From Clostridia bacterium (GTDB lineage: Bacteria > Bacillota_A > Clostridia > Christensenellales > Aristaeellaceae): a DNA stretch of 64,000 bases. The DNA is taken from positions 1 through 64,000 of the forward strand of contig JAFXSH010000043.1 in the NCBI GenBank assembly GCA_017525805.1, given 5' to 3'. The position numbers and the translations under genes were made by a program. This document shows, piece by piece, positions 32,308 to 40,731 of the stretch. Under the pieces are notes generated by a model. The model did no database searches, had not been told where the DNA came from, and was given only the letters and a program-made list of their open reading frames with translations. The first letter of the stretch is position 1. Each line of letters opens with the position of its first letter.

Positions 32308-33177
32308 TCAGTTATCCCCGTTCAGGGCGCTGAACCCCTCGCCCAAGGTTTCGTGGGTGTCGGTGATGAACATGAAAGCTTTTCCGTCCTCCTGATGGAC
32401 GATTTTTTTCATGGGGATCACTTCCCGCTGGGTCACCACGCTGATGAGCAGGGTGTGGTTTTTCCCGCTGTACGCGCCGGTGGCGGACAGCATGGTGACG
32501 CCCCGTTCCATCTCCCGAATGATGCGGCCGGAGATGTTTTCTGCTTGGTTGGTGATGATGAAGCATGCCTTGGACGAACCAAAGCCGGCCAGCACCAGAT
32601 CCACCGCTTTGGCGCTGACGAAAATGCAAATGAGGGCGTACAGGGCGGCACGGGTGCTCATGGTGAAAGCGGCGCAAAGAATCACGGCGCAGTCCACCAT
32701 AAACAGGAACATGCCCACGGTAACGATAGGGAATTTTTTATGCACCATGCGGGCGATCATGTCCGATCCGCCGGTGGTGGCCCCGCCCCGCAGGATCAGC
32801 CCTAAACCCACGCCCAGTACCAGCGCCCCGTATACCGAACCCAGCAGGATATCGTCGGTCAGGGGCGGCAGCCGCAAAAGATCAATGAACGCGGAAAACA
32901 GCAGCGTTGCGACAAGGGAACGGAACACGAACACCTTGCCCATGGCTTTCCAGCCGATCACAAACAAAGGCAGGTTCAGCGCCATGCTGGTGATACCCAC
33001 CGGCCAGCCCCATAAGTAATTGAAAATGGTGGCGATGCCTGTAAGCCCTCCGGGGGCGATATTGTTGGGCACCAGGAACAGCGGGTATGCCGTGCCGCCG
33101 ATCAGGCAGCCCAGCACGATTTCAATATAGGCGATCAGCCGCTCGTTTTTCAGGTGTTTTTGGGCAAAAGACGGCAA
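32308..33177 (-). CDS. YitT family membrane protein (DUF161 + DUF2179)
   Basis: 289 residues. Five or six TM helices (IVLGCLIGGTAYPLFLVPNNIAPGGLTGIA is the family's first segment, here cited in part) followed by a cytoplasmic C-terminal DUF2179 domain (KACFIITNQAENISGRII, GVTMLSATGAYSGKNHTLL). Often present in several copies in Firmicutes; exact function is not established. It lies 91 bases upstream of uppP on the same strand and could be transcribed with it. Confidence 0.92.
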   Translation of the reverse strand: MPSFAQKHLKNERLIAYIEIVLGCLIGGTAYPLFLVPNNIAPGGLTGIATIFNYLWGWPVGITSMALNLPLFVIGWKAMGKVFVFRSLVATLLFSAFIDLLRLPPLTDDILLGSVYGALVLGVGLGLILRGGATTGGSDMIARMVHKKFPIVTVGMFLFMVDCAVILCAAFTMSTRAALYALICIFVSAKAVDLVLAGFGSSKACFIITNQAENISGRIIREMERGVTMLSATGAYSGKNHTLLISVVTQREVIPMKKIVHQEDGKAFMFITDTHETLGEGFSALNGDN

Positions 33178-33272
33178 AAGAAAAACCTCCCTTCGGAGTG
33201 AGTGTGATTCATCAGACGGTATTGTATTCTTTCTTTTCTTTCGGTTTCCTTCCCTTTTTCAAAAAAATGTGC

Positions 33273-33278
33273 TATAAT
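33273..33278 (+). promoter_or_regulatory. Possible -10 box for DUF4317 gene
   Basis: TATAAT in GTGCTATAATCC, 50 bases before the start codon. The -35 position (TTCCCT-like) is poor, so this is a weak or regulated promoter, or chance. Confidence 0.4.
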
Positions 33279-33328
33279 CCTTTCCTGGCGGTTTTCCGCG
33301 ATTACCAAAAAAACGATAAGAGGTAGCT

Positions 33329-34459
33329 ATGAATAAGAAAGATATTGGCGAAATCAAGCGCCGTTTCAATCTGGAGCACAACAATATCACCTGCATCCGG
33401 GGCTGCTATGTGAACAATCAGGGGGAAGTGATTTCCGCTTTCAGCCGTTCTCTGGTGGGCATGGCGCAGGAAGAAACGGAAAAATACTTAGCGATTTTTA
33501 AGCGCACCCTGTCCGGAACCCAGGGGCAGAACCTGATCGATATCGATTTCGACCCGGAGCGGATTTCCGGGTCCCCCGAGCATCAATTGCTGACCGCCCT
33601 TAAGGATACCGCTCTCAAGGACGATGAAACGGTGGAATATTTCTTTCAGCAGATCATCGCCAATCTGAAAATGGAGGACCATTATCTGATCCTTCTCATG
33701 CACGACGGCTACGACGTGCCTTACCGCTCCAAGCAGGATGACAGCAAGGATTTGGAAATGTCCGACGAGGTGTTTCATTACATCCTGTGCAGCGTATGTC
33801 CGGTAAAGCTCACCAAGCCCACCCTTTCCTATGACGCGGGCAGCAATGATTTCCGCAGCAAGGAGTCGGACTGGATCGTGGGAGCGCCGGAAATGGGTTT
33901 CCTGTTCCCTGCCTTTGAGGAAAGGGCCGCTAATATTTCTCAAGCCCTTTACTATACCAGGGACACATCGGAAAGCCATGATGATTTCGTAAACGCTGTG
34001 TTCCGGTCCGACCTGCCCATGCCCGCGGAACAGCAGCGGGAGGTATTCCAAACCCTGCTGGAGCAAACGCTGCGGGAGGAATGCAGTATGGAAGTGATGC
34101 AGGCGGTGCACGAGCAGGTAATGGAAAAATTGGAAGAACAGAAGGCGGACAAGCATGCCGAGCCTTTAAAGCTGACCAAGTATGATGTGACGGACGTGCT
34201 GGCGGAATGCGGCGTATCCACCGCCCGCATGGAAGCCTTTAATGATCAGTACGACCAGGCGTTCGGCGAACAGGCCCGCATCAGCGCCGTGAACATCACC
34301 AGCCCCAAGCAGTTTGAGGTAAAAACGCCCAGCGTGATGATCAAAATCAATTCCGATCGAACCGACCTGGTGGAAACACGGGTGATCGACGGCCACGCCT
34401 ACATTCTCATCCGCGCCGACGAGGGCGTGGAGGTGAACGGCGTGAGCGTGACGGTGTGA
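33329..34459 (+). CDS. DUF4317 family protein, function unknown
   Basis: 376 residues, soluble, acidic. The N-terminus MNKKDIGEIKRRFNLEHNNI followed by CIRGCYVN is the typical opening of the DUF4317 family of Clostridia, and the middle has SPEHQLLTALKDTALKDDETV and DHYLILLMHDGYDVPYR. No catalytic motif or membrane segment seen. Monocistronic: own -10-like box upstream and a terminator at 34494. No function is known to me. Confidence 0.85.
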   Translation: MNKKDIGEIKRRFNLEHNNITCIRGCYVNNQGEVISAFSRSLVGMAQEETEKYLAIFKRTLSGTQGQNLIDIDFDPERISGSPEHQLLTALKDTALKDDETVEYFFQQIIANLKMEDHYLILLMHDGYDVPYRSKQDDSKDLEMSDEVFHYILCSVCPVKLTKPTLSYDAGSNDFRSKESDWIVGAPEMGFLFPAFEERAANISQALYYTRDTSESHDDFVNAVFRSDLPMPAEQQREVFQTLLEQTLREECSMEVMQAVHEQVMEKLEEQKADKHAEPLKLTKYDVTDVLAECGVSTARMEAFNDQYDQAFGEQARISAVNITSPKQFEVKTPSVMIKINSDRTDLVETRVIDGHAYILIRADEGVEVNGVSVTV

Positions 34460-34493
34460 CGATACGCGATCTGTCAGCATGGACAGCATAAGC

Positions 34494-34533
34494 AAGAGAA
34501 CCGGCCAGGAAAGGCCGATCCTCTTGTTTTTTT
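34494..34533 (+). terminator. Terminator of DUF4317 gene
   Basis: AAGAGAACCGGCC and GGCCGATCCTCTT pair (two internal mismatches) with a short loop, followed by GTTTTTTT. Confidence 0.8.
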
Positions 34534-34546
34534 CAGTCCCCATCGA

Positions 34547-36079
34547 TTATCGTTTATAAGCCAGTACCGGCGTACCGGCCCGGGGAGAGGCCGGCATAGA
34601 TGGATTGAGCCGGTTGATTTCGTCCAGCGGCAGGCGGCAGCGTTTGGCCGCGTCCCACAGGGTTTCACCCGGCTGGAGGTAATACAGCGTGATGCCCCGA
34701 AACGTTTCCTGGGCCGGTACGGGCTGCGCGTCCACTAACACCTGAGCTTCCTGCTTGCGCACGCCGTCGGCGTTCAGGCGCAGGATATATTTGATTTCGG
34801 CCCGGTCACCCGTCACCGCGCTGGGATCTACCTGGGACGCGGAAAGGAATAGATGATCTTCCGGCAGCGCCTGGGTGTCGAACAGGATATGGAAGGGTTC
34901 TTCCTGACGCACGCTTACAGGGACCGCGCTGTCATCGGTCTGATAAATCAGCGTGATATCCAGAATGCCGTCCGCCGCCAATTTATCCTTCTGCCGCTGG
35001 GCTTCCACCAGCACGGGGCGCACGAAGGCCAGCAGCGCCGTTTTCATCCGGGGGCTGCCCTCCGGCAGGGTGAGCACCGTGCGTCCGCTTTCCGCCGCGG
35101 TTTCGTTTACGGTACCGTCCCGGAACACCACCTGCTGAGCGCGCGTTTCCAAGGCGTCCCCTTCGGTGGTGAATACGTCCTTGAGCACGGTCAGGCTGCT
35201 GTCCTCCACGGCGGTCATTTCCGTGGTCAACTGGATTTCCGCCCGCATGATCCGTCCGTTTTCGCTCTCCTGGCTCAGCACCGCCGTATCCCGTACCAGG
35301 GTGCGGGCGGTCAGCGCGCTGCCCATGGCGCCGGAAAGCGTCACCTGCTGCTCGTAAGGGGCGGTATGGCGGGTGTATACCAGGGGACGGCCCGGCAGAT
35401 CGGCAGTGTGACAGGCTTCGATGGCCACGGTGCCGGTCACCGTAGCCACACCGTCGCTGCCCGCCAGAATATCTTCCACCTGCGCCTGGGCTGTGGCGAA
35501 AAGAGTATCCTTGATTTTCAGCACGTCGGACAGTTCAAATTCTTCCCGCAGCAAGGTCTGGCTTTCTCCTTCGCCCACCGTGCGCTGCAAGGCGATGACT
35601 TGGGTGGCCCGCTCCACGGGCATATCCGGGGCCGCGTCCTGGATATAGGATACGGACCGGGGCAGCGCAGCTTCCGCCGTCAAATTGACGATGGCCTGGA
35701 GCAGAAGACGTCCGTTGAAGGTTTTGGCAGAGGCGCGCTGCACCTGCGCCCGTGGCTTTAAGCGCACCGCGGCGGGAGGGGTATCCTCCACGGTCAGGGG
35801 CATGGCCTGGGAAAAGTCCGCCGACGCCTCCAGGGCGTTCACGCGGGCAAGATCGCCCTGGGCGTACAATACGTGAAAGGTCACCCGTCCGTCCGCTGTG
35901 ATGCGGCTGCCCGCCAGCTCGCCGCCGTTCACCTGCACCGTCGCGTCGGTGTAATAGACCCTTGCTTCTTCCCGCAGTCCGCCCGGCAGCGCTACCTCAG
36001 CCTCCACCGTCACTTGGGTGGGCTTGGCGGAAATGATTTGCTCTGTTTCCATATTTTCACGAATCCATTGCATTTCCAT
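34547..36079 (-). CDS. SPOCS (DUF3794) and LysM protein, SipL-like spore coat morphogenesis factor
   Basis: 510 residues, start at MEMQWIRENME after GGAGG. Tandem SPOCS/DUF3794 repeats (for example VTVEAEVALPGGLREEARVYY, partial; DILAGSDGVATVTGTVAIEA; LAADGILDITLIYQTDD) are followed by a C-terminal LysM domain (YYLQPGETLWDAAKRC...INRLNPSM). This architecture and length match SipL of Clostridioides difficile, which binds SpoIVA and attaches the coat to the forespore. In that species expression is in the mother cell under sigma-E; a sigma-E-like promoter is visible at 36106. No signal peptide, as expected for a mother-cell protein. Confidence 0.85.
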   Translation of the reverse strand: MEMQWIRENMETEQIISAKPTQVTVEAEVALPGGLREEARVYYTDATVQVNGGELAGSRITADGRVTFHVLYAQGDLARVNALEASADFSQAMPLTVEDTPPAAVRLKPRAQVQRASAKTFNGRLLLQAIVNLTAEAALPRSVSYIQDAAPDMPVERATQVIALQRTVGEGESQTLLREEFELSDVLKIKDTLFATAQAQVEDILAGSDGVATVTGTVAIEACHTADLPGRPLVYTRHTAPYEQQVTLSGAMGSALTARTLVRDTAVLSQESENGRIMRAEIQLTTEMTAVEDSSLTVLKDVFTTEGDALETRAQQVVFRDGTVNETAAESGRTVLTLPEGSPRMKTALLAFVRPVLVEAQRQKDKLAADGILDITLIYQTDDSAVPVSVRQEEPFHILFDTQALPEDHLFLSASQVDPSAVTGDRAEIKYILRLNADGVRKQEAQVLVDAQPVPAQETFRGITLYYLQPGETLWDAAKRCRLPLDEINRLNPSMPASPRAGTPVLAYKR

Positions 36080-36105
36080 ATCGTTCCCTCCTATCAATCC
36101 TGTCC

Positions 36106-36135
36106 ATGGTTATGCGGGAACACCTGGAAATATAC
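36106..36135 (-). promoter_or_regulatory. Possible sigma-E-type sporulation promoter
   Basis: On the minus strand GTATATT (36129-36135), 14-base spacer, CATAACCAT (36106-36114), compared with the sigma-E pattern KMATATT-N14-CATACAnT. The -10 match is imperfect. The gene start is 27 bases downstream. Confidence 0.35.
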
Positions 36136-36238
36136 GCGCTTAATATTTCCCCTCATCGGGACAGCTTTGCGAAGAAATTGTATACGATAAAGGGCCACCG
36201 TTTTCGCGGCAGCCCCTTAAATACCGGGTCAAAATGGA

Positions 36239-36796
36239 TCAAGCGGCTTTTTCTTCCTTGGCTTCGGGGAAGATGATCTTGTTGACGAAGAAGAAGATCA
36301 CCATGGATACGCCGCCGTTGAGGACGGTGGTGCCGATGTTGTATATCCAGTCGGGTACGAACTTGGCGGCCACGGCTACCCAGATGCAGTTGATGGAATT
36401 CACGATGCAGGTGATCACGATGAACGCCAGCAGATACCACAGCATTTGATACCAGATATTCCCCTTGCTGCGGAAAACCAGGCTGCGCTGAATGGGGAAG
36501 TTGATGCACTCGCCGATCACCATGGCGATCATGTAAGCTACGAAGTACCTCAGGCCCCCGTGGGCGGCGTCATAGCCTAAGATGTTCCATTTGAAGGTTT
36601 CTCCAAACAGCGTCACGTCAATGCCCGGCCACCCAAAATCCTTTTCGGGCAGACTGGTGAGCAGTTTGGGCAGGAATTGCAGAATCAGGTATTTGAGCAC
36701 CGTGACCGCGTTGCTCACGATCACAAACAGCCCGCCCTCCCGAATCCATTTGGCGGCGGCGGGATGCTTTTCGGCAAAGTCGCTCCAGAATTTCAT
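36239..36796 (-). CDS. GtrA-like multi-pass membrane protein
   Basis: 185 residues with four TM helices (FVIVSNAVTVLKYLILQF; FVAYMIAMVIGECINF; LLAFIVITCIVNSINCIWV; VLNGGVSMVIFFFVNKIIF). The segment NFPIQRSLVFRSKGN is the characteristic GtrA loop (N-F-x-x-x-R-x-x-V-F). Members help flip undecaprenyl-linked sugars or act as small-molecule permeases. The extended loop between helices 1 and 2 (PEKDFGWPGIDVTLFGETFKW) is longer than usual. No glycosyltransferase neighbour, so role unclear. Confidence 0.75.
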   Translation of the reverse strand: MKFWSDFAEKHPAAAKWIREGGLFVIVSNAVTVLKYLILQFLPKLLTSLPEKDFGWPGIDVTLFGETFKWNILGYDAAHGGLRYFVAYMIAMVIGECINFPIQRSLVFRSKGNIWYQMLWYLLAFIVITCIVNSINCIWVAVAAKFVPDWIYNIGTTVLNGGVSMVIFFFVNKIIFPEAKEEKAA

Positions 36797-36960
36797 TTTG
36801 TATCACTCCTGTACGCATCTTCAGTATGAAAGCACAGTCCTGCCAAAGAGCAGGCCTGTTCTCTCCGCTTCATCATAAGTGAAATAACGCTCATTGCCAA
36901 GGCTGGTTAAAAAAACGAATTTTTCTGCCTGTTGTGTTTGATTGACGCAAAAGGACGGCG

Positions 36961-37866
36961 TCAGGATGCGGGATTGGTTTCCTGGCCGTTGCCGAAAACC
37001 TGCTTTTGCAGCCGCTGGCCGGTAGGCGTCGCCGCCAGGCCGCCTTTGGCCGTCTCCTTAAGGGAATCAGGCAGCGCGTCGCCCACCCTGCGCATGGCGT
37101 CCAAGCATTCGTCCACGGGGATTTTGGCTTCGATGCCCGCCAGGGCCAGATCGGCGCTGGAAAAGGCAATCACCAGGCCGGATACGTTTCGTTTGATGCA
37201 GGGGATTTCCACCAGCCCGGCCACCGGGTCGCATACCAGCCCCAGCTGATTGGCGATGGCGATGGCGCAGGCGTCCGCGCACTGAGCGGGGGTGCCGCCC
37301 ATCAACTCCACCAGGGCCGCCGCGGCCATGGCTGCGGCGCTGCCGCATTCCGCCTGACAGCCGCCCTGGGCTCCCGCCACGCTGGCGCGTCCGGCGATCA
37401 CCATGCCGAAAGCCCCGGCGGTAAACATGGACATGACCACGGCTTTTTCATCAAATCCCCGATCCTCCCATAGGGATACCAGACAGCCGGGCAGGATGCC
37501 GCAGCTGCCCGCCGTGGGGGCGGCTACGATTTTGCCCATGGAAGCGTTGCATCCGGCTACGGCCAGCGCCCGGGAAATGGCCTTTGACAGCAGCGTGCCG
37601 CATAAGCCCCCGCCGTTTTGTTCGGCGTAGGCTTTCATTTTATAACCCTCGCCGCCAGTGAGGCCGGACATGGATTTCTGGTTTTCCTCCTGGCCCGCTT
37701 TCACGGAGGCGTTCATCACCAGGAAATCCAGTTCCATTTTTTCATATAGCTCCATGGGAGAAAGCTCCATGGCTTCGGCCTGATCGGCAAGCACCAGTTC
37801 GCTGATTTTTAAGCCCCGCTTTTCCGCTTCCCGCACCAGTTCGCCGATGGAATCGTATGTCAGCAT
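36961..37866 (-). CDS. sdaAA: L-serine dehydratase, iron-sulfur-dependent, alpha subunit
   Basis: 301 residues. With the beta subunit it converts L-serine to pyruvate and ammonia using a labile [4Fe-4S] cluster. Visible: VAAPTAGSCGILPG, AGAQGGCQAECGSAAAMAAAALVE (part), QCADACAIAIANQLGLVCDPVAGLVEIPC, with the cluster cysteines in these loops. Start MLTYDSIGELV. It follows the beta gene by 18 bases in a two-gene operon behind the promoter at 38608. Confidence 0.96.
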   Translation of the reverse strand: MLTYDSIGELVREAEKRGLKISELVLADQAEAMELSPMELYEKMELDFLVMNASVKAGQEENQKSMSGLTGGEGYKMKAYAEQNGGGLCGTLLSKAISRALAVAGCNASMGKIVAAPTAGSCGILPGCLVSLWEDRGFDEKAVVMSMFTAGAFGMVIAGRASVAGAQGGCQAECGSAAAMAAAALVELMGGTPAQCADACAIAIANQLGLVCDPVAGLVEIPCIKRNVSGLVIAFSSADLALAGIEAKIPVDECLDAMRRVGDALPDSLKETAKGGLAATPTGQRLQKQVFGNGQETNPAS

Positions 37867-37884
37867 CTTTCTTCGCTCCTTCCA

Positions 37885-38553
37885 TTATATCCGGCGCACC
37901 AGAATCGCGTTGGTAACGTGTTCAATATGCCGGATAGCGCTGATCAGCTCTTCCGGCGGCTGGCCGTCGATCTCAATGGTCATGATTGCGTCGCCGCCCT
38001 TACGCTGCCGGGTCAGATGAAAATTGGATATGTTCAGCTCCGCGTATTCCCAATGCATGAGCTGCGTCACTGCGGCAATGACACCCGGCTTGTCCCGGTG
38101 CATGACCAGGATGGTGTTGTTTTCCCCGTTGAATTCCACTTTCATCCCGTCGATCTGGTTCACCAGGATATTTCCGCCGCCCACGCTGGCGCCCTGCATT
38201 ACGCCCTCTCCGCCGTCTTCCAAGAAATAATGGATGCGGGCGGTGTTGGGATGGGCGTCCTTGATGTCCTCTTTGATAAATTCGTAGGCGATGCCCCGAT
38301 CCCGCGCGATGGTCAGGGCGTCCCGGATTTCCGGCGAATAGCTGTGATAGCCCATGATGCCCGCCAGCAGCGCCCGGTCCGTTCCGTGGCCCTTGTAGGT
38401 CTGGGCAAAGGAGCCGGACAGGGTGATTTCCACCTTGCGAAGCTTTCGGCTGTCGATCAGCTTATTGGCTACCCGCCCCAAGCGCACCGCACCCGCTGTG
38501 TGGGAACTGGATGGCCCGATCATTACAGGGCCAATGATGTCAAAAACGTTCAT
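37885..38553 (-). CDS. sdaAB: L-serine dehydratase, iron-sulfur-dependent, beta subunit
   Basis: 222 residues. The N-terminal part has the SDH-beta signature FDIIGPVMIGPSSSHTAGAVRLGR and GSFAQTYKGHGTDRAL; the C-terminal 75 residues are an ACT domain (MHRDKPGVIAAVTQLMHWEYAELNI, in part), which in relatives binds serine. Start preceded by GGGGG. First gene of the operon, divergent from rpmH. Confidence 0.96.
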   Translation of the reverse strand: MNVFDIIGPVMIGPSSSHTAGAVRLGRVANKLIDSRKLRKVEITLSGSFAQTYKGHGTDRALLAGIMGYHSYSPEIRDALTIARDRGIAYEFIKEDIKDAHPNTARIHYFLEDGGEGVMQGASVGGGNILVNQIDGMKVEFNGENNTILVMHRDKPGVIAAVTQLMHWEYAELNISNFHLTRQRKGGDAIMTIEIDGQPPEELISAIRHIEHVTNAILVRRI

Positions 38554-38607
38554 GGCGTTTCCCCCTGATTTTTCTTTTTGGTGCGGAAAAGGTATTGGCT
38601 TTTGTTT

Positions 38608-38636
38608 ATTATAGCCGGTATTTGGCCGGAAATCAA
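38608..38636 (-). promoter_or_regulatory. Promoter of sdaAB-sdaAA
   Basis: On the minus strand TTGATT (38631-38636), 17-base spacer, TATAAT (38608-38613). Start codon 54 bases downstream. Confidence 0.8.
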
Positions 38637-38693
38637 ATAAATTATTATCGCCGGTCAGACGCCTGTTGGATAACGGTTATCAGGGAATCCACA

Positions 38694-38734
38694 AATTCGG
38701 AAAATTCGGAAAACCACGGGAATAATTCGGAAAA
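38694..38734. repeat. Three AATTCGGAAAA direct repeats upstream of rpmH promoter
   Basis: Identical 11-base copies at 38694-38704, 38703-38713 and 38724-38734, that is 9 and 21 bases apart, roughly one and two helical turns. The last copy ends 4 bases before the rpmH -35 box. A short palindrome GATAAC-G-GTTATC lies at 38669-38681. Possible regulator binding site; unknown. Confidence 0.55.
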
Positions 38735-38738
38735 TCCC

Positions 38739-38767
38739 TTGACATCTGGCCGTTGGACGGCTATACT
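38739..38767 (+). promoter_or_regulatory. Sigma-A promoter of rpmH-rnpA-yidD-yidC-jag
   Basis: TTGACA (38739-38744), 17-base spacer, TATACT (38762-38767); rpmH starts 89 bases downstream. Confidence 0.9.
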
Positions 38768-38856
38768 GTAATAGCTGTTTTTGTGGCGATCTGATCACAA
38801 TGCGCAAGCTGAATGCCAAACAGGCATTTTGAAACTTAGAAGGAGTTGTTGCCATC

Positions 38857-38991
38857 ATGAAACGTACTTATCAGCCCAAGAAACGCCAGCGCAATAAGGT
38901 GCACGGTTTCCGCGCCCGCATGAGCACCAAGAATGGACGGCGCGTGCTGTCCCGCCGCCGCAACCGCGGCCGGAAGGAACTGACGGTCTGA
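38857..38991 (+). CDS. rpmH: 50S ribosomal protein L34
   Basis: 44 residues, [19 protein letters not shown] and on to [12 protein letters not shown], full-length L34. AGGAG lies 10-14 bases before the ATG. First gene of the conserved rpmH-rnpA-yidD-yidC-jag block. The usual divergent neighbour dnaA is absent; sdaAB stands there instead. Confidence 0.98.
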   Translation: MKRTYQPKKRQRNKVHGFRARMSTKNGRRVLSRRRNRGRKELTV

Positions 38992-39028
38992 TCCGTTCGC
39001 TCCAGCTTTCTTGCATTGCATGGCTTAG

Positions 39029-39074
39029 CCCGCCCCTGCCGCTTGCCAGAAGAGTCTGACCTGTGGGGGGCGGG
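39029..39074 (+). terminator. Hairpin between rpmH and rnpA (possible attenuator)
   Basis: CCCGCCCC (39029-39036) and GGGGCGGG (39067-39074) pair over 8 GC bp with a 30-base loop, followed by TTTGTT. It would reduce rnpA expression relative to rpmH, a known pattern, but the U tract is short. Confidence 0.5.
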
Positions 39075-39107
39075 TTTGTTCGTGCGTAATTCCGCCCGGA
39101 GGATGAG

Positions 39108-39446
39108 ATGGAAAAGCAGTATCGCCTGCGCAAAAACGGGCAGTTCCGCTATGTATACAAAAAAGGAAAAGGAAGCGCCTGCAAGGAAATCTCTCTGGGC
39201 TATGTGAAAGGCAACAGGCTGCTGGCCGGATTCGCGGTGAGCAAGAAAATCGGTAACGCGGTGACCAGGAACCGGGTGAAGCGCCGCCTGCGGGAAGCGT
39301 TCCGCCTGGAGCTGCCGGGCCTCAAAAAAGGCCTGTACGTGGTCACGGCCAGGGAGCCGTCCGCCCAGGCGGATTACCATAAGCTGGCGGGATCCCTCAA
39401 ATACCTGCTCAGAAAGCAGGGGCTGTATCAGGAAGAAAAGCAATGA
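39108..39446 (+). CDS. rnpA: Ribonuclease P protein component
   Basis: 112 residues. Binds RNase P RNA and helps 5' maturation of tRNAs. The family signature is visible as [19 protein letters not shown] with the RNR motif, after an N-terminal [14 protein letters not shown] is 4-8 bases upstream. Overlaps yidD by ATGA (39443-39446). Confidence 0.97.
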   Translation: MEKQYRLRKNGQFRYVYKKGKGSACKEISLGYVKGNRLLAGFAVSKKIGNAVTRNRVKRRLREAFRLELPGLKKGLYVVTAREPSAQADYHKLAGSLKYLLRKQGLYQEEKQ

Positions 39447-39691
39447 AGAAACTGATGCTGTTTCTGATCCGGTTCTATAAGCGGAACATCAGCCCCCATA
39501 CAAAACCGGCTTGCCGCTATATCCCCACATGCTCGGAATACGCGCAGACAGCCATTGAACGTTTCGGGGCGGCCCGGGGCGGCGCCATGGCTATGAAGCG
39601 CATCCTGCGCTGCAATCCCTTTTTCAAGGGAGGATACGATCCGGTGCCGGAAGCACCCAGCGCTATCATTAGGAGGGACGAAAATCCTTGA
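39443..39691 (+). CDS. yidD: Membrane protein insertion efficiency factor YidD
   Basis: 82 residues. Amphipathic N-terminus ([14 protein letters not shown]) and the family core [19 protein letters not shown]...[16 protein letters not shown] with its three conserved Cys. Assists YidC-dependent insertion. Its stop overlaps the TTG start of yidC. Confidence 0.97.
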   Translation: MKKLMLFLIRFYKRNISPHTKPACRYIPTCSEYAQTAIERFGAARGGAMAMKRILRCNPFFKGGYDPVPEAPSAIIRRDENP

Positions 39692-40731
39692 GTGCCATAA
39701 ATGATTTTTTGTACAACGTGCTGGTGGGCATCAACAGCGTGATTGGCAATTACGGCGTGTCCATCATCGTGTTTACCATGCTGATCCGCATGATCTGCAT
39801 GCCCTTTGACTACAAGAGCCGCAAGGGCATGCGCAAAATGAGCACCATCCAGCCCAAGCTGAACGAGCTGCAGCGGAAATACGGCAATGACAAGCAGAAA
39901 TTCCAGCAGAAGCAGGCGGAATTGATGCGCAAAGAAGGCTACAATCCCCTGTCCGGCTGCCTGCCGCTGCTTTTGACCTGGCCCATCATGATCGCCATGT
40001 TCAGCGCCATGCGTGTCATCGCCAATGAACAGCTTGCCATGCAGGCGTTCCGGTATCTGGCGGGGGAGACGCAGATCGTGACCGCTGCGGAGCGGTTCCT
40101 GTGGGTCAAGAATATCTGGATGACGGATTCCTTCTTTACGCCCGTGGTGCCCACGGCCCAGGCCCTGAACCAATTGACGGCGGACGTGTGGCAGAAGGCC
40201 TATAACCTGCTTTCCGAAAGCCAGGTGCAGGCCATCGCCCAGAATATCGCCCTGGTTTCCGAAAGCGCCCTGGACTTCGGCGCCAGCACGTATCAGGCCA
40301 GCGTGCAGAACATCATCACCGCCTTGGGCCAGGTGCCCGCTTATGTTGCGGCTGTGGAGCCTGTGGCGGGCTGGAGCGGCCTGAATTTCTATCTGTTTTC
40401 CATTACGCTGTACCAGCAGTATAACGGCATGCTGCTGCTGCCGATCCTGGCCGGCGTATCCCAGGTGCTCCAATACAAGTTCAATCCCGCCATGCAGGAT
40501 CAGAACCAGACTGCTGCCAACGGTCAGGGTCAGGGCATGGGCAACTTCATGAAGTATTTCTTCCCCATCCTGTCCGTGTTCTGGTGCTTGACCTCTAACG
40601 CGGCGTTTGCCGTGTATTGGGTGGCGTCCACCGTGATCATGTGGATCCAGAGCGTGCTGATCACCAAATACCTGGAAAAGAAGGATAAGGAACAAGCGCA
40701 GGCTGTTGCCGGAGAGGGGTCTATAAAATAA
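39688..40731 (+). CDS. yidC: YidC/Oxa1 family membrane protein insertase
   Basis: 347 residues, TTG start (39688) overlapping the yidD stop, with AGGAGGG about ten bases before. Core insertase helices: [19 protein letters not shown] (with the hydrophilic-groove Arg), [20 protein letters not shown], and near the C-terminus [23 protein letters not shown] and following helix. A Lys/Gln-rich cytoplasmic hairpin ([20 protein letters not shown] in part) follows helix 1. About 110 residues between helices 2 and 3 (roughly 120-235) form an external loop longer than in typical Firmicutes YidC. There is no lipoprotein signal, unlike SpoIIIJ/YidC1 of Bacillus. Confidence 0.95.
   Translation: MSAINDFLYNVLVGINSVIGNYGVSIIVFTMLIRMICMPFDYKSRKGMRKMSTIQPKLNELQRKYGNDKQKFQQKQAELMRKEGYNPLSGCLPLLLTWPIMIAMFSAMRVIANEQLAMQAFRYLAGETQIVTAAERFLWVKNIWMTDSFFTPVVPTAQALNQLTADVWQKAYNLLSESQVQAIAQNIALVSESALDFGASTYQASVQNIITALGQVPAYVAAVEPVAGWSGLNFYLFSITLYQQYNGMLLLPILAGVSQVLQYKFNPAMQDQNQTAANGQGQGMGNFMKYFFPILSVFWCLTSNAAFAVYWVASTVIMWIQSVLITKYLEKKDKEQAQAVAGEGSIK

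Noticed and set aside
38640..38856. Possible replication origin next to rpmH
   Set aside because: Only one poor DnaA-box-like sequence (TGTGGATTC on the minus strand) and no dnaA or dnaN nearby.
39517..40695. 392-codon minus-strand frame opposite yidD/yidC
   Set aside because: Antisense to conserved genes, His/Gly-rich, no family.
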